The notes below the pieces were generated by a model. That model searched no databases. It saw only the letters and a program-made list of their open reading frames with translations, and was not told where the DNA came from. Both the position numbers and the translations under genes were made by a program. Positions 44,847-55,164 of a stretch of 64,000 nt of DNA are shown here, one piece after another; position 1 is the first letter of the stretch; each line of letters begins with the position of its first letter. Origin of the DNA: an uncultured Spirochaetota bacterium (GTDB lineage: Bacteria; Spirochaetota; Spirochaetia; Treponematales; Treponemataceae). The DNA lies in the NCBI GenBank assembly GCA_944389415.1, contig CALXMF010000009.1, forward strand, positions 1-64,000. The letters run 5' to 3'.

Positions 44847-45950
44847 ATGATGAGGCAGCTGTCTGTGCTTGATGAAGCACGCTGGTTGCTGCGTGCCCGC
44901 CGCTTCCCTGATGTGCTTTCGCTGTTGGAAAACAGGGTTTTTGAATATAGAGACTCATTTGATTTTTATTTTATTCTTGGTACAGCCTGTATGTATTTGG
45001 GGGACAGCGGCGGTGCTAATTCCTGGTTTCAGGGTGCAAAAAAAATACGGCCGAAAGATATAAATTTATTGAATGCTGAAGCAGCTCTTTTTTTACGCAG
45101 AGGTGATACAGATCGTTCAGTCGAAAATTATCTTTATATATTGACTCTTGATCCTGAAAATAAGCTTGCTCAGAATGGACTAAAATTTATCCAGGAATAT
45201 GGTGATGCGGAAATGATTGCGCAGTGGGTTGTATCTGGTAAAATTAAGCGTTTTTATCCCCCGCTCGGTGTACATCCGCTTGTATTTAAAGTTGCTGCAT
45301 GGGTTGGAATAGCGCTCTGTACCGGATTGCTTTTGTTTTTTGTTGGAAGAAGTGCATTCGCGTGGTGGAATTCAAAACCTCGTGGGCCGCTTCCGGAACT
45401 TGCTCTTTCTGCGGAAGAGAAAAAAGCGAGTGTTGAAACCGACATGTCTGCCTCTGCGTATCGGTATATATTATCATCTTCAGAAGTTACTGATGCATAT
45501 GATGCTGCCCGGCAATATTTTGGAGAGGGCAAAGATAATGCGTCTCGGGTTGAAATAAACCGTATTTTGAATTCGAATGCGGCGCAATCGGTTAAAACAA
45601 AAGCGCTGCAAATCGCGGATTATTTTACAGTTCCTACTTTTGATACATTGAAAGATAATTATGCTTATTCTGTTGTTGCAGAAGACCCGTATCTGTATAA
45701 TCAGTGCTGGGTTATCTGGTCAGGACGTATCACCAATATGCAGAAAGCATCAGATATTTTCAGATGTGATTTACTTGTCGGGTACGAAAGTATGCAGCGT
45801 GTTGATGGAATTGTCACAGTTGAATTTTCTTCCATGCCGATTATAAATGCTGTTGAGCCGGTTCAGATACTTGGTCAAATTATGGTAAAAGATGAAAAAT
45901 TTATTCTTTCAGGTAAAGCGGTGTATCAGCCTTTAAATGGAGCAAATTAA
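44847..45950 (+). CDS. TPR membrane protein
   Basis: This encodes 367 residues. There are TPRs at about 10-105 (FYFILGTACMYLGDSGGA) and one transmembrane segment at about 150-170 (AAWVGIALCTGLLLFFVG). The C-terminal 190 residues are outside the cytoplasm if the N-terminus is inside, with the odd motif YAYSVVAEDPYLYNQCWVIW, an OB-like beta region. No signal peptide. Partner of the preceding periplasmic proteins, from context. Confidence 0.6.
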   Translation: MMRQLSVLDEARWLLRARRFPDVLSLLENRVFEYRDSFDFYFILGTACMYLGDSGGANSWFQGAKKIRPKDINLLNAEAALFLRRGDTDRSVENYLYILTLDPENKLAQNGLKFIQEYGDAEMIAQWVVSGKIKRFYPPLGVHPLVFKVAAWVGIALCTGLLLFFVGRSAFAWWNSKPRGPLPELALSAEEKKASVETDMSASAYRYILSSSEVTDAYDAARQYFGEGKDNASRVEINRILNSNAAQSVKTKALQIADYFTVPTFDTLKDNYAYSVVAEDPYLYNQCWVIWSGRITNMQKASDIFRCDLLVGYESMQRVDGIVTVEFSSMPIINAVEPVQILGQIMVKDEKFILSGKAVYQPLNGAN

Positions 45951-46027
45951 GTGACGGGATATTTGCAGAATGTGCTGAAAAAGCACTGCTTTTGTATATG
46001 TATAGAATAGGAGGGTGAGCGATAAGG

Positions 46028-47194
46028 ATGGCGAAAATGGTAAATGATATAACTGCTCCTGCAGATATGAATGAGAAGCTGCGCGCTCTGGAAGCTGCAA
46101 GACTTCAGATAGAAAAACAATACGGACAGGGCTCTCTTATGAAGCTGGGAACCCATACCGATGTCGCCGGGATAGATGTAATACCATCAGGATCAATCCT
46201 GCTTGATGAGGCGCTCGGTATTGGCGGATATCCGCGAGGGCGTATTATTGAAATGTATGGTCCTGAGTCATCAGGCAAAACAACCCTTGCGCTGCACGCC
46301 ATTGCAGAAGCGCAGAAACTTGGCGGTATTGCAGCTTTTATTGATGCTGAACATGCGTTAGACCCAGTGTATGCTAAGAATCTGGGGGTTAACATTGATG
46401 ATTTGTGGGTTTCTCAGCCTGATACAGGAGAACAGGCTCTTGAAATCGCAGACAGTCTGGTTCGTTCCGGTGCAGTGGATATCATTGTTGTTGATTCTGT
46501 TGCGGCACTGACGCCGCAGGCAGAAATCGAAGGTGATATGGGAGATTCTCATATGGGACTTCAGGCGCGTTTAATGAGCCAGGCGCTTAGAAAACTGACT
46601 GCCACTATCGGCAAGTCCCGCTGCCTGCTTGTATTTATAAATCAGATACGCATGAAAATCGGGGTCATGTTTGGTAATCCGGAAACAACAACTGGTGGAA
46701 ATGCGCTTAAATTCTATTCGTCTGTGCGTCTGGAAATTCGCCGTATCGAGACGATTGAAAATAAAAATGCAGAAGATGCAGTTGGAAATCGTGTCCGTGT
46801 AAAAGTAGTAAAAAATAAGGTTGCACCTCCATTTAGAAAAGTAGAACTTGATATTTATTTTGGAAAGGGCGTATCTGCTGTTGCCAGCCTGCTTGATGCA
46901 GCGGTAAAATACGGCTTTATTGATAAAAAAGGCGCGTGGTATACCACTGAGACAGAGAAAATTGGACAGGGTCGTGAGAATGCTATCGCGTTTCTTGAGC
47001 AGAATACTGACTTTGCGCGTGATGTTGAACAGAAACTGAGAGAAAAACTGTTCCCCGGACAGACACTCAAAAATCCTAAAGAAGAAAAAGACGCTGCAGG
47101 CAAAAAAGGCGGCGGAAAAACTTCAGACAAGAACCAGTCTGCGGATAATTCAGCGACCGCAGATGAGCAGAACGGCCCTGATGAATTGTTTTAA
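46028..47194 (+). CDS. recA: Recombinase A
   Basis: This encodes 388 residues. GGAGGG is 12 bases upstream. Walker A is GPESSGKTT (about 76-84). Loop L2 is the [16 protein letters not shown] region. The C-terminal 50 residues are Lys/Asp/Gly-rich and longer than in most RecA. RecA catalyses strand exchange and SOS co-protease work. A hairpin GTGCT/AGCAC lies before it (45972-45986). No LexA-like box is seen. folK overlaps its end. Confidence 0.97.
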   Translation: MAKMVNDITAPADMNEKLRALEAARLQIEKQYGQGSLMKLGTHTDVAGIDVIPSGSILLDEALGIGGYPRGRIIEMYGPESSGKTTLALHAIAEAQKLGGIAAFIDAEHALDPVYAKNLGVNIDDLWVSQPDTGEQALEIADSLVRSGAVDIIVVDSVAALTPQAEIEGDMGDSHMGLQARLMSQALRKLTATIGKSRCLLVFINQIRMKIGVMFGNPETTTGGNALKFYSSVRLEIRRIETIENKNAEDAVGNRVRVKVVKNKVAPPFRKVELDIYFGKGVSAVASLLDAAVKYGFIDKKGAWYTTETEKIGQGRENAIAFLEQNTDFARDVEQKLREKLFPGQTLKNPKEEKDAAGKKGGGKTSDKNQSADNSATADEQNGPDELF

Positions 47195-47738
47195 TAAAAA
47201 TAGCCATATTCTGCGGATACCGGTTGTACTTGGTCTGGGATCTAATATGGTGTTTCAGAATATGAATTCGATGGAGATTTTAAGTCATGCGTGTGAAGAA
47301 ATCAGCATGATTCTTGAAAATATGAGATCTTCGTCAATTTATCGAACTCGGCCAATGTATTATCTGGAACAGCAGGATTTTTTTAATATGGTAGTGGCAG
47401 GTGATTATAACGGTAATCCGCAGCAGCTTTTGGAACAAATCCATGAAATAGAAAACAGATATGGAAGAAACCGCTGTGCGGAAATCCGCAATGGCCCCCG
47501 TCCGCTTGATATTGATATTGAATTATTTGGCGATGTCTGTTTGCAGACTGCGGATCTGGAAATTCCTCATCCTCGAATGCGGGAAAGAGCATTTGTTCTT
47601 GTTCCATTGCTTGAGATATGTCCTGAAATTGCCGAACCTTTAACAGGAGTATCTTACTCTGAATATATCCGGAAATTACCGGCGGAGGAGGTCAAGTATG
47701 TCTCAGATGGAATGCAGCGCAAAAGAGGATGCCTGTAA
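47181..47738 (+). CDS. folK: Dihydropteridine pyrophosphokinase
   Basis: This encodes 185 residues from ATG 47181, inside recA's end; ATG 47163 is an alternative. Motifs [23 protein letters not shown] and [12 protein letters not shown] are FolK. It transfers pyrophosphate from ATP to 6-hydroxymethyl-7,8-dihydropterin for folate synthesis. The 3' end overlaps scpA by 41 bases. Confidence 0.9.
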   Translation: MNCFNKNSHILRIPVVLGLGSNMVFQNMNSMEILSHACEEISMILENMRSSSIYRTRPMYYLEQQDFFNMVVAGDYNGNPQQLLEQIHEIENRYGRNRCAEIRNGPRPLDIDIELFGDVCLQTADLEIPHPRMRERAFVLVPLLEICPEIAEPLTGVSYSEYIRKLPAEEVKYVSDGMQRKRGCL

Positions 47739-48453
47739 ATTCAGTGTAGGAGAATTTGATGGACCTCTTGATCTGCTTCTTTTTCTGATAAAAAAGAATG
47801 AAGTTAATATTTATGATATTCCGATAGCTAAAATCACAGAGCAGTTTTTGGCGTATCTTAATTATACTATTCGCCCTGATCTGGATAATTTAACTGATTT
47901 CTATGTAATGGCAGCTGATCTTCTGTATATTAAATCCCGGATGCTGCTGCCTGTAGAAGTTTCGTTTGATGGAGAAGATATTGAAGATCCCCGTCAGGAA
48001 CTGGTAGACAGGCTTATTGAGTATCAGAAGTTTAAGAAGTTGTCTTCGTTGATGGAGGAACAGGAAGATGAGGCGGACTGGAGTCTTGAGCGCAAGAAGA
48101 TGCAGCGTGTTCTTCCCTTTGAAGATGATGATTTGTGGGAGCGAATGGATACTTGGTCTTTACTGCAGGATATGCAGGAGATCTTTAGAAAACTGATATC
48201 AGCTTATTCTTCTGAGAAAATCCTCAATATGTATGAGGAAATATCTGTAAATGAAAAAATAACGCTGATGAACGAGCTGCTTGAAATAAAAGGGGAATGT
48301 TTTTTTACTGATCTTATTACACGCAAAGGAAATATCATGGATGTGGTTTGTTCATTTATGGCGATTCTTGAGGCGGTAAAATTTAAAATGGCCTCTATTT
48401 ATCAGAACAGGATGTTTGGTGATATCAAAATTTGTCCCTATAAAGCGGCATAA
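47698..48453 (+). CDS. scpA: Segregation and condensation protein A
   Basis: This encodes 251 residues with GGAGGAGG upstream. FDGPLDLLLFLIKKNEVNIY is the kleisin N-terminus, and the C-terminal winged helix is at about 190-240. ScpA closes the SMC ring and pairs with ScpB, which follows two bases on. It acts in chromosome compaction and segregation. Confidence 0.93.
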   Translation: MSQMECSAKEDACKFSVGEFDGPLDLLLFLIKKNEVNIYDIPIAKITEQFLAYLNYTIRPDLDNLTDFYVMAADLLYIKSRMLLPVEVSFDGEDIEDPRQELVDRLIEYQKFKKLSSLMEEQEDEADWSLERKKMQRVLPFEDDDLWERMDTWSLLQDMQEIFRKLISAYSSEKILNMYEEISVNEKITLMNELLEIKGECFFTDLITRKGNIMDVVCSFMAILEAVKFKMASIYQNRMFGDIKICPYKAA

Positions 48454-48455
48454 AT

Positions 48456-49004
48456 ATGGAGTTGCATTTGGAACGGGAAGCGGCTTTAATAGAAGCTATA
48501 CTGTTTTTGGAATCTGAGGCGCAGGATGAAAATAATCTGGCACGGATTTCAGAACTGTCAAAAGATGTGGTGGAACAAACACTTGAATATTTAAAAGAAA
48601 AATATCATAACGAAGATTCTGGTTTGGAACTTAGCCGTATTTCCGGCGGCTGGCTGCTTGGCCCTAAACGGGATCTGTGGAATGCTTTTTTGCGTGATAA
48701 ATATGGTAAAAAGAATGAGAACCGGCTGTCGCGCGCGGCTATGGAGACTCTTTCCATAATCGCTTATTCACAGCCCATTACCCGTGCTGAGATCGAAGCG
48801 ATTCGCGGCGTTTCGGCAGATAATATGATCAGGTTACTGTTGGAGCGCGAGTTGATAAAAGAGGTAGGAAAAAAAGATGTCCCGGGAAAACCTGTGCAGT
48901 TTGGCACTACAAAAAAATTCCTTCAGATTTTCCGGCTGAATAGTATTGCTGATCTGCCGCGTCTTGATAAAACAGAAAGCGAGAGGTTTGAACTTGGACG
49001 ATAA
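48456..49004 (+). CDS. scpB: Segregation and condensation protein B
   Basis: This encodes 182 residues. Two winged helices carry RISGGWLLGPKRDLWN and RAAMETLSIIAYSQPITRAE. It is the KITE partner of ScpA-SMC. The next gene overlaps its end by 11 bases. Confidence 0.93.
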   Translation: MELHLEREAALIEAILFLESEAQDENNLARISELSKDVVEQTLEYLKEKYHNEDSGLELSRISGGWLLGPKRDLWNAFLRDKYGKKNENRLSRAAMETLSIIAYSQPITRAEIEAIRGVSADNMIRLLLERELIKEVGKKDVPGKPVQFGTTKKFLQIFRLNSIADLPRLDKTESERFELGR

Positions 49005-49740
49005 AACAGAAAAACGCTCTGGAATTCGTTTACAGGCGTATTTGGCGCATTGCGGTGTTGCCAGCCGCCGCGCATGTGAAACATATATTGCTGACGGCCG
49101 GGTCTCAGTAAATGGTGTGATTATTACCGTGCCCGGCACAAAAGTTCAGGAAAGTGATACGGTTTGTGTTGATGGCCGTCCTGTAAAGATCGAGAAAGCG
49201 CTGCGCTATGTACTGCTGTATAAACCTGCCGGTTATGTCTGTTCTCTTTCAGATGAGAAAGGACGGGCAACTGCTGCTGATTTGTTAAAAAACGCATATT
49301 CAGAGCGGTTATATAATGTCGGCAGGCTTGATATGTATTCTGAAGGGCTGATTCTTTTTACAAATGATGGAAAATTTGCTGCCGTGGTCAGTCATCCGTC
49401 CGCCGAATTGGAAAAAGAATATATTGTTGAAACAAGTATTCCTATCCCTGAAGAGCTGATAATCCGCTTTCGTAAAGGCATTCATGTTGAATCTGTTTTT
49501 TACCGATGCAAATCGATCGAACTGCTTTCGCCACAGCGTGCCCGTATTGTTCTTATTGAGGGTAAGAATCGTGAAATCAGGCGCGTGTTTGAATCATTTT
49601 CCATAGGAATTCGCCGTCTTACTCGTGTGCGTATTGGCCGTATCCGTACAGGAAATTTGCGGTCAGGAGACTTTCGTGATCTGACAGAGCAGGAAATACA
49701 TGATCTGATTGCTGTCTGCAAAAATAAAAATCGTTTTTGA
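48994..49740 (+). CDS. Pseudouridine synthase RluB-type
   Basis: This encodes 248 residues from TTG 48994 (AGAGG seven bases upstream); an in-frame TTG at 48946 lacks support. The S4 domain is at about 8-60 (RLQAYLAHCGVASRRACE). The catalytic Asp is in VGRLDMYSEGLILFTNDG. RsuA/RluB family enzymes make pseudouridine in rRNA. The scpAB-rluB-cmk-rpsA order is common in bacteria. Confidence 0.9.
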   Translation: MDDKTEKRSGIRLQAYLAHCGVASRRACETYIADGRVSVNGVIITVPGTKVQESDTVCVDGRPVKIEKALRYVLLYKPAGYVCSLSDEKGRATAADLLKNAYSERLYNVGRLDMYSEGLILFTNDGKFAAVVSHPSAELEKEYIVETSIPIPEELIIRFRKGIHVESVFYRCKSIELLSPQRARIVLIEGKNREIRRVFESFSIGIRRLTRVRIGRIRTGNLRSGDFRDLTEQEIHDLIAVCKNKNRF

Positions 49741-49785
49741 AAATCGTCATATATGAAATTTATTGCTGCATAGGGGTGTGTTATA

Positions 49786-50445
49786 ATGGTTATTGCAATT
49801 GATGGTCCTGCTGGTTCCGGTAAGAGTACGATTGCTCATTTGATTGCGGAAAAACTCAGTATCACCTTTTTAAACTCGGGGAGTTTTTACCGGGCAATAA
49901 CGCTTGCGTTGCTGCGGGCTGGCTTTATAGAAATATGCGATGGTTCTCCAGTATTCCGCCGTCCTCAGCATGATATTATTGAGTTTGCGCGGAAGCAGCG
50001 GCTTGAATATGTGCAGTCTCATCTTATTCTGAATGGAGAAGATGTAGAAGGTTTGTTGCATTGTGATGAAATAGACGCAAGTTCATCTCAGGTATCATCA
50101 ATCATACCGATACGTCATTTGGTAAATGACCGAATCCGTGAAATAACAAAAACGCTGAGTATCGTGTGCGAGGGACGTGATATGACAACGGTGGTATTTC
50201 CTGATGCGGAGTATAAATTCTATCTTGATGCATCGATAGATGTGCAGGCTGAACGGCGGTACAGACAGGGAGTGAGCGGTCTTTCTCTGGAAGAAATAAA
50301 GGAAGGTATCCGTAAGCGTGATGAGAGAGACCGCAATAAGGCGGAAGGTGCTTTGAAAATAGCTGCGGATGCGGTGTATATTGATACTTCTGACTTGACC
50401 ATTGAGCAGGTTTGTGAGATAATCATTAGCAAAATTCACGTATAA
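49786..50445 (+). CDS. cmk: Cytidylate kinase
   Basis: This encodes 219 residues. The P-loop is IDGPAGSGKST (about 5-15). Motifs FLNSGSFYRA and CEGRDMTTVVFPDA follow. It phosphorylates CMP and dCMP with ATP. AGGGGTG lies eight bases before. rpsA starts nine bases after the stop. Confidence 0.93.
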   Translation: MVIAIDGPAGSGKSTIAHLIAEKLSITFLNSGSFYRAITLALLRAGFIEICDGSPVFRRPQHDIIEFARKQRLEYVQSHLILNGEDVEGLLHCDEIDASSSQVSSIIPIRHLVNDRIREITKTLSIVCEGRDMTTVVFPDAEYKFYLDASIDVQAERRYRQGVSGLSLEEIKEGIRKRDERDRNKAEGALKIAADAVYIDTSDLTIEQVCEIIISKIHV

Positions 50446-50454
50446 GGGTTTAAT

Positions 50455-52176
50455 ATGGATCAGATGGAAGTGGAAAAGAATGCGTCTTTGGATACTGCCA
50501 AAGATAACATTCAGACACAATTACAGGAAGAGTATCTGAAAAGTCTGGATTCTCTTGAAGAAGGTCAGTTGCTTGAAGGTACTGTTATACAGGTGACTCC
50601 GGATCATGTTTTTGTTGATGTCGGCGGAAAATCAGAAGGAAAAATTCCGTCAGCTGAATTTACTGAGGAGCCACACGTTGGAGATAAAGTCGAAGTCGTT
50701 CTTATAACGAAAGAAAATAAACATGGCGAAATGGTTGTTTCCAAGCAGAAAGCAGATGAAAAGCGGCTGTGGAAAAACCTTAAAGAAGCATTTGAAAATA
50801 AAACACCTATTGAAGGTACTATCAGTAAAGTTGTAAAAGGCGGTTATGATGTTCTGCTTGGCGGAAATATACATGCATTTTTGCCGTTCAGTCAGTCAGA
50901 CAGTCAAAAAGTTGATAAGCCGGAGAAACTGCTTGGTGTAAAAAGCTTTTTCTATGTTGAACGGCTATATTCCGATAAAAAGATTAATATTGTTGTAAAC
51001 CGCAGAAAATATCTTGAAGAAACAAATGAAGAGAAACGGGATGAATTCTTTAATACCGTTTCTATTGGTGAAGTTGTTAAAGGTACTGTAAAGAGCTTTA
51101 CCAGCTTTGGCGCATTTATTGACTTGGGTGGTTTTGACGGTCTGCTGCATATTAATGATATGAGCTGGGGACACGTTACACGTCCAAAAGATTTTGTTAA
51201 AAAGGGTCAGGAAATTGAACTCAAGGTTATTCGCCTTGACCCCGCAGAAAAGCGCATAAATCTGTCTTTGAAACATTTTACAGAAGATCCATGGCTTCAT
51301 TTTGAAGACAAGTATCACGTAAATGATGTGGTTAAGGGCCGGGTTACAAAGCTGACCGATTTTGGTGCGTTTATTGAGCTTGAAGAAGGTATCGAAGGTC
51401 TTGCCCATATCAGTGAATTCTCTTGGGTCAAAAAGATTAACAAACCCAGCGATATGGTAAAAATCGGCGATGAAGTTGAATGCATGGTTCTTGGCTATGA
51501 TATTCAGGCTGGCCGTGTATCACTTGGATTAAAGCAGGTTACAGCTAATCCATGGGATTCCATTGATGAGAAATATCCGGTTGGTACCCGTCTGACACGC
51601 AAGGTTGTTAAACTGACAAACGCAGGTGCGTTTATCGAGCTTGAAGAAGGTATCGACGGCTTCTTGCATGGAGATGATATTTCCTGGACAAAGAAAGTCA
51701 AACACCCTGGCAGTGAACTGGAAGTAGGGCAGGAAGTTGAAACTGTTGTAACTGAATGTGATCCTGAAAATCATCGTATTCGCCTGAGTATTAAGCACTT
51801 GAGTGAAGATCCGTGGCAGCAGTTCCTTTCTGCACACAAGCCTGGAACGACACTGGAAGGTGAAGTTGTTTCTATCGTTGACTTTGGTATTTTTGTCCGT
51901 GCGCCGGGCGGTATCGAAGGTTTGGTTAACAAATCAAATCTGAGTGAAAACCGTGATGAGCCATTTGAAGAAGCGGTAAAGAAATACGCTGTCGGTGACA
52001 AGATCAATGTATACGTTATGGATGTAAATCCTGAAAAACAGAAAGTTGCGTTCTCTGTTCGTGAATTCAAAAAGAAGCAGCAGCGTGATGAAATTTCACA
52101 GTATATGTCTTCTAATGACAACGACAGCGACGGTGCGTATACACTGGGCGATCTGTTAAAAAATAAAAACAACTAA
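50455..52176 (+). CDS. rpsA: Ribosomal protein S1
   Basis: This encodes 573 residues with six S1 domains (about 40, 120, 200, 287, 373 and 460 onward). Repeats such as FTSFGAFIDLGGFDGLLHI and LTDFGAFIELEEGIEGLAHI show it. The protein binds mRNA on the 30S subunit and supports initiation. The cmk-rpsA pairing is conserved widely. Confidence 0.95.
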   Translation: MDQMEVEKNASLDTAKDNIQTQLQEEYLKSLDSLEEGQLLEGTVIQVTPDHVFVDVGGKSEGKIPSAEFTEEPHVGDKVEVVLITKENKHGEMVVSKQKADEKRLWKNLKEAFENKTPIEGTISKVVKGGYDVLLGGNIHAFLPFSQSDSQKVDKPEKLLGVKSFFYVERLYSDKKINIVVNRRKYLEETNEEKRDEFFNTVSIGEVVKGTVKSFTSFGAFIDLGGFDGLLHINDMSWGHVTRPKDFVKKGQEIELKVIRLDPAEKRINLSLKHFTEDPWLHFEDKYHVNDVVKGRVTKLTDFGAFIELEEGIEGLAHISEFSWVKKINKPSDMVKIGDEVECMVLGYDIQAGRVSLGLKQVTANPWDSIDEKYPVGTRLTRKVVKLTNAGAFIELEEGIDGFLHGDDISWTKKVKHPGSELEVGQEVETVVTECDPENHRIRLSIKHLSEDPWQQFLSAHKPGTTLEGEVVSIVDFGIFVRAPGGIEGLVNKSNLSENRDEPFEEAVKKYAVGDKINVYVMDVNPEKQKVAFSVREFKKKQQRDEISQYMSSNDNDSDGAYTLGDLLKNKNN

Positions 52177-52201
52177 TTTATAGTCTCAGTGAGTGTACCC
52201 G

Positions 52202-53743
52202 ATGGCCTCTAAATCAATTGATGTTGAGAAACTCGAAGCACTCATTGAGATTCAGACTCTTATAAATTCTAATTATGCTGATCTGGACGCTTTGTTGGTT
52301 CATATACTTGAATCGGCAATGCGTCTTGTTGAATGTGAATCATCGTCTCTTCTGCTGGTAAAACCTGCTTCAAATACATTGTATTTCGCTGTCGCGCTTG
52401 GTCCGAAAGGTGTTGAAGCAAAAGATATTCCCGTGGATGTTGACAGTTCAATTGCAGGCTGGGTCTTTCTTAATAATCAGAGTGTAATTCTTAATGATGT
52501 TGGCAGTGATTCAAGATTCTGTCCGACAGTACAGGATAAAACTGGATATATCAGCCACTCTATGATTGCGCTTCCGCTGCGTGTAAACGGTGAGTGCGTC
52601 GGTGTAATTGAACTGTTGAATAAGGCTAATGACCAGCATTTTACGCGTAATGACCTTGAAATATTGAATCTGCTGAGTGTTCAGGCTGGTCTTGCGTATC
52701 AAAACGCGAAAAAATTCCGTACAGCGCAAAATGAGATATCCCTGCTGCAGAATTCTCTGCATACGGCGAGCGGATATCATACTTTTATCGCGGAAAGTTC
52801 TGCGGTGCGGGATTTGATGGCAGTTGTTGATAAGGTTTCCAGAACAAATTCTTCTGTTTTGATCCTTGGTGAAAGCGGGGTGGGAAAGGAACTGTTTGCG
52901 GAACAGCTTCATTTGCGAAGTCCGCGCTCAGATAAACCCTTTATACGTGTGAACTGCGCTGCTCTCTCTCCAACGCTGCTTGAAAGTGAATTATTTGGTC
53001 ATGTCAAAGGCGCTTTTACTGATGCGGTTAATGACCGTGTCGGTCGTTTTGAAGCTGCGAATGGCGGTACAATTTTTCTTGATGAAATTGGAGAACTTCC
53101 GCTTGATTTGCAGGCAAAACTGCTGCGTGTTATCCAGAACAGAACATTCGAAAAAGTGGGCTCAAGTGAGACTATCGCTGTTGATGTACGTGTTATTGCT
53201 GCGACAAACAAAAATATTGAAGAAATGGTCAGCCAGGGTAAATTTCGCAGTGATCTCTATTATCGGCTTAATGTGCTGCCGATTTGTGTACCTCCGCTGA
53301 GACAGCGAAAAGAAGCGATTGAACCGCTTGCGCAGTATTTCAGAAAAAAGTTCAGCATAGAGACGAAAAAAAATTTTGAGGGATTTTCACCTGAGGCATT
53401 GGAGCTTCTGCGTTCCTATTACTGGCCGGGAAACATCCGTGAACTTGAAAATTCTATTGAGCGTGCCTGCGTGCTTGGTCATCCGCCTTTAATACAGGCT
53501 GCTGATCTGCATCTGACTACTTCTGTTCAGCACAGTGATATAGAGTCATTATATGGAAACGCTGTTGCTGAATGTGAACAGGCAGAAGATAAAACGCTCA
53601 GAACTGCTGTGCATAACTTTAAACGTGCGTATGTAAAACGCATATTAGAGGAGAATGGTGGAAACCAGACTGTCACCGGCAGAGTGCTGGGGATTCAGCG
53701 CACATATTTATCCCGTCTGCTGAATGAACTGCACATCAGATAA
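52202..53743 (+). CDS. GAF-domain sigma-54-dependent activator
   Basis: This encodes 513 residues from ATG 52202 (GTG 52193 possible). The GAF domain is about 20-165, the AAA+ domain is 205-430 with LGESGVGKELFAE (Walker A) and NGGTIFLDEIGELP (Walker B), and the C-terminal Fis-type HTH is 475-513 (GRVLGIQRTYLSRLL). The sigma-54 contact loop reads GAFTDA instead of GAFTGA. It has no receiver domain, so a small ligand bound by the GAF domain is the likely signal. It starts 26 bp after rpsA. Confidence 0.9.
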   Translation: MASKSIDVEKLEALIEIQTLINSNYADLDALLVHILESAMRLVECESSSLLLVKPASNTLYFAVALGPKGVEAKDIPVDVDSSIAGWVFLNNQSVILNDVGSDSRFCPTVQDKTGYISHSMIALPLRVNGECVGVIELLNKANDQHFTRNDLEILNLLSVQAGLAYQNAKKFRTAQNEISLLQNSLHTASGYHTFIAESSAVRDLMAVVDKVSRTNSSVLILGESGVGKELFAEQLHLRSPRSDKPFIRVNCAALSPTLLESELFGHVKGAFTDAVNDRVGRFEAANGGTIFLDEIGELPLDLQAKLLRVIQNRTFEKVGSSETIAVDVRVIAATNKNIEEMVSQGKFRSDLYYRLNVLPICVPPLRQRKEAIEPLAQYFRKKFSIETKKNFEGFSPEALELLRSYYWPGNIRELENSIERACVLGHPPLIQAADLHLTTSVQHSDIESLYGNAVAECEQAEDKTLRTAVHNFKRAYVKRILEENGGNQTVTGRVLGIQRTYLSRLLNELHIR

Positions 53744-53772
53744 AACCGCACTATTATATAGGAGAATAGATT

Positions 53773-54450
53773 ATGGAACATGTAAATACTGCTGCAAAGG
53801 ACAAATCGTCTGTTGGGGAGAATGTAAGCAGTTTTTTGATTAAATACCGGATTGTTTTTTTGAGTTTGATTGCGGCTCTGCTTGTGCTTTGTGTCGCTTT
53901 TGGCGTATACACGGCAGTATCTGAAAAAAGCCGTGCCGCAGGTCTTGCAGAAATACAGGAAATAGTAGATACGCTGGCAAAAGCACAGGAAGCTGATTAT
54001 GAAACAGCCCGTGCTGATGCGATAAAGAATCTTTCTGGTGCTATCGAAAAAAGCGGGGTTGTTGGTGTGCGCGCTAATATGGCTTTAGCTGATATATATT
54101 TCGCTGAAGCAAAATGGCAGAACGCCTGTGATGCGTGGCTCGCCGCTGCTGAAAAAGGCCCCCGTGACTATACTGCTCCGATGTGCTGGTATAATGCCGC
54201 TGTCTGTTATGAGGAACTCGGTGATACTGCCTCCGCTATAACATATTTTCAGAAAGCGGCGGATACAGTAGGATTTGGTCTTGCCTCACGCGCTTTGTTT
54301 AACATCGGCCGTATTAAAGATACTGCCGGCGATTACGAAGGTGCTGTTACCGTATATCAGCAGCTGAATGACGCCTATCCGTCAGATTCATGGGCAAGCC
54401 TTGCTATGAGCCGCATTATCGCGCTGCGTGCGGAAGGCAAAGTTCTCTAA
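53773..54450 (+). CDS. TPR membrane protein, YfgM-like
   Basis: This encodes 225 residues with AGGAGA upstream. It has a single transmembrane helix (about 30-50) and TPRs outside (about 90-215). The architecture matches YfgM/BepA-type periplasmic TPR proteins that aid outer membrane assembly. AGA-rich context suggests it is in the same transcript as the next lipoprotein, three bases on. Confidence 0.75.
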   Translation: MEHVNTAAKDKSSVGENVSSFLIKYRIVFLSLIAALLVLCVAFGVYTAVSEKSRAAGLAEIQEIVDTLAKAQEADYETARADAIKNLSGAIEKSGVVGVRANMALADIYFAEAKWQNACDAWLAAAEKGPRDYTAPMCWYNAAVCYEELGDTASAITYFQKAADTVGFGLASRALFNIGRIKDTAGDYEGAVTVYQQLNDAYPSDSWASLAMSRIIALRAEGKVL

Positions 54451-54453
54451 TAC

Positions 54454-55164
54454 ATGCTGAGAATTAATAAAAAGGCAAGTATCGGCGCAGGCAGTGTTCT
54501 GTGTATCAGCATACTTGCCTTTTTTTTAGCCGCCTGCGGTATTGACGTTTACTATATGCTTGAGCCTCCTACAGGCAATTATCGAACCCCCGAAGACCCT
54601 GCTGAGCGTTATCTTGAATTTAATACTAATTATAACGCGAATACAGAGCTGCTGCCGGTGTATCAGGGCGTAATGGTCTATTACCGGCTTTATAACAGCG
54701 AGTCGCAGATGAATTCCGATATCAGTTCCATAAACGCGTCAAATTCAGAGTATTCATCAAACGGCGCTAATAAAATGATTTCTATCGGATATCAGCCGCT
54801 GCGCTCAAAAAACTCAGGCGGTGATTTTGTCGCGAGGCAATCGGGAATTGTACAGATACGTTTTTTTACTGAAGGCCAGAGTGCTACACCATATAAAGCG
54901 GCAATCAATCTAAACGGAAATCCGGTAGATATACCGCTGCGCTACAATAAAACAGATGGTTTTGATTTTTTCTCAGATAATGATGATATAAAAGTAGATG
55001 AACCAACTGAGGAGTCCGATCCTCCTGACGCCTATACCGGAGGAACAGAGCAAAATATCTGGTATTTGAACGCCTATGCCGTCTCATTCGGCCGTGACGA
55101 AAATTTTACCAATCTATACAGCCAGCTGCTGCATCTGGGATATATTACTATTCAGCCTGAGTAA
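54454..55164 (+). CDS. Lipoprotein of unknown function
   Basis: This encodes 236 residues. The lipobox is FFLAAC (about residue 28). The mature part has YYRLYNSESQMNSDISSINA and IVQIRFFTEGQSATPYKAAI, a beta-sandwich-like part, and ends with an acidic linker. It is a treponemal-type lipoprotein without known role. Its 3' end overlaps ogt's 3' end by 17 bases. Confidence 0.65.
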   Translation: MLRINKKASIGAGSVLCISILAFFLAACGIDVYYMLEPPTGNYRTPEDPAERYLEFNTNYNANTELLPVYQGVMVYYRLYNSESQMNSDISSINASNSEYSSNGANKMISIGYQPLRSKNSGGDFVARQSGIVQIRFFTEGQSATPYKAAINLNGNPVDIPLRYNKTDGFDFFSDNDDIKVDEPTEESDPPDAYTGGTEQNIWYLNAYAVSFGRDENFTNLYSQLLHLGYITIQPE

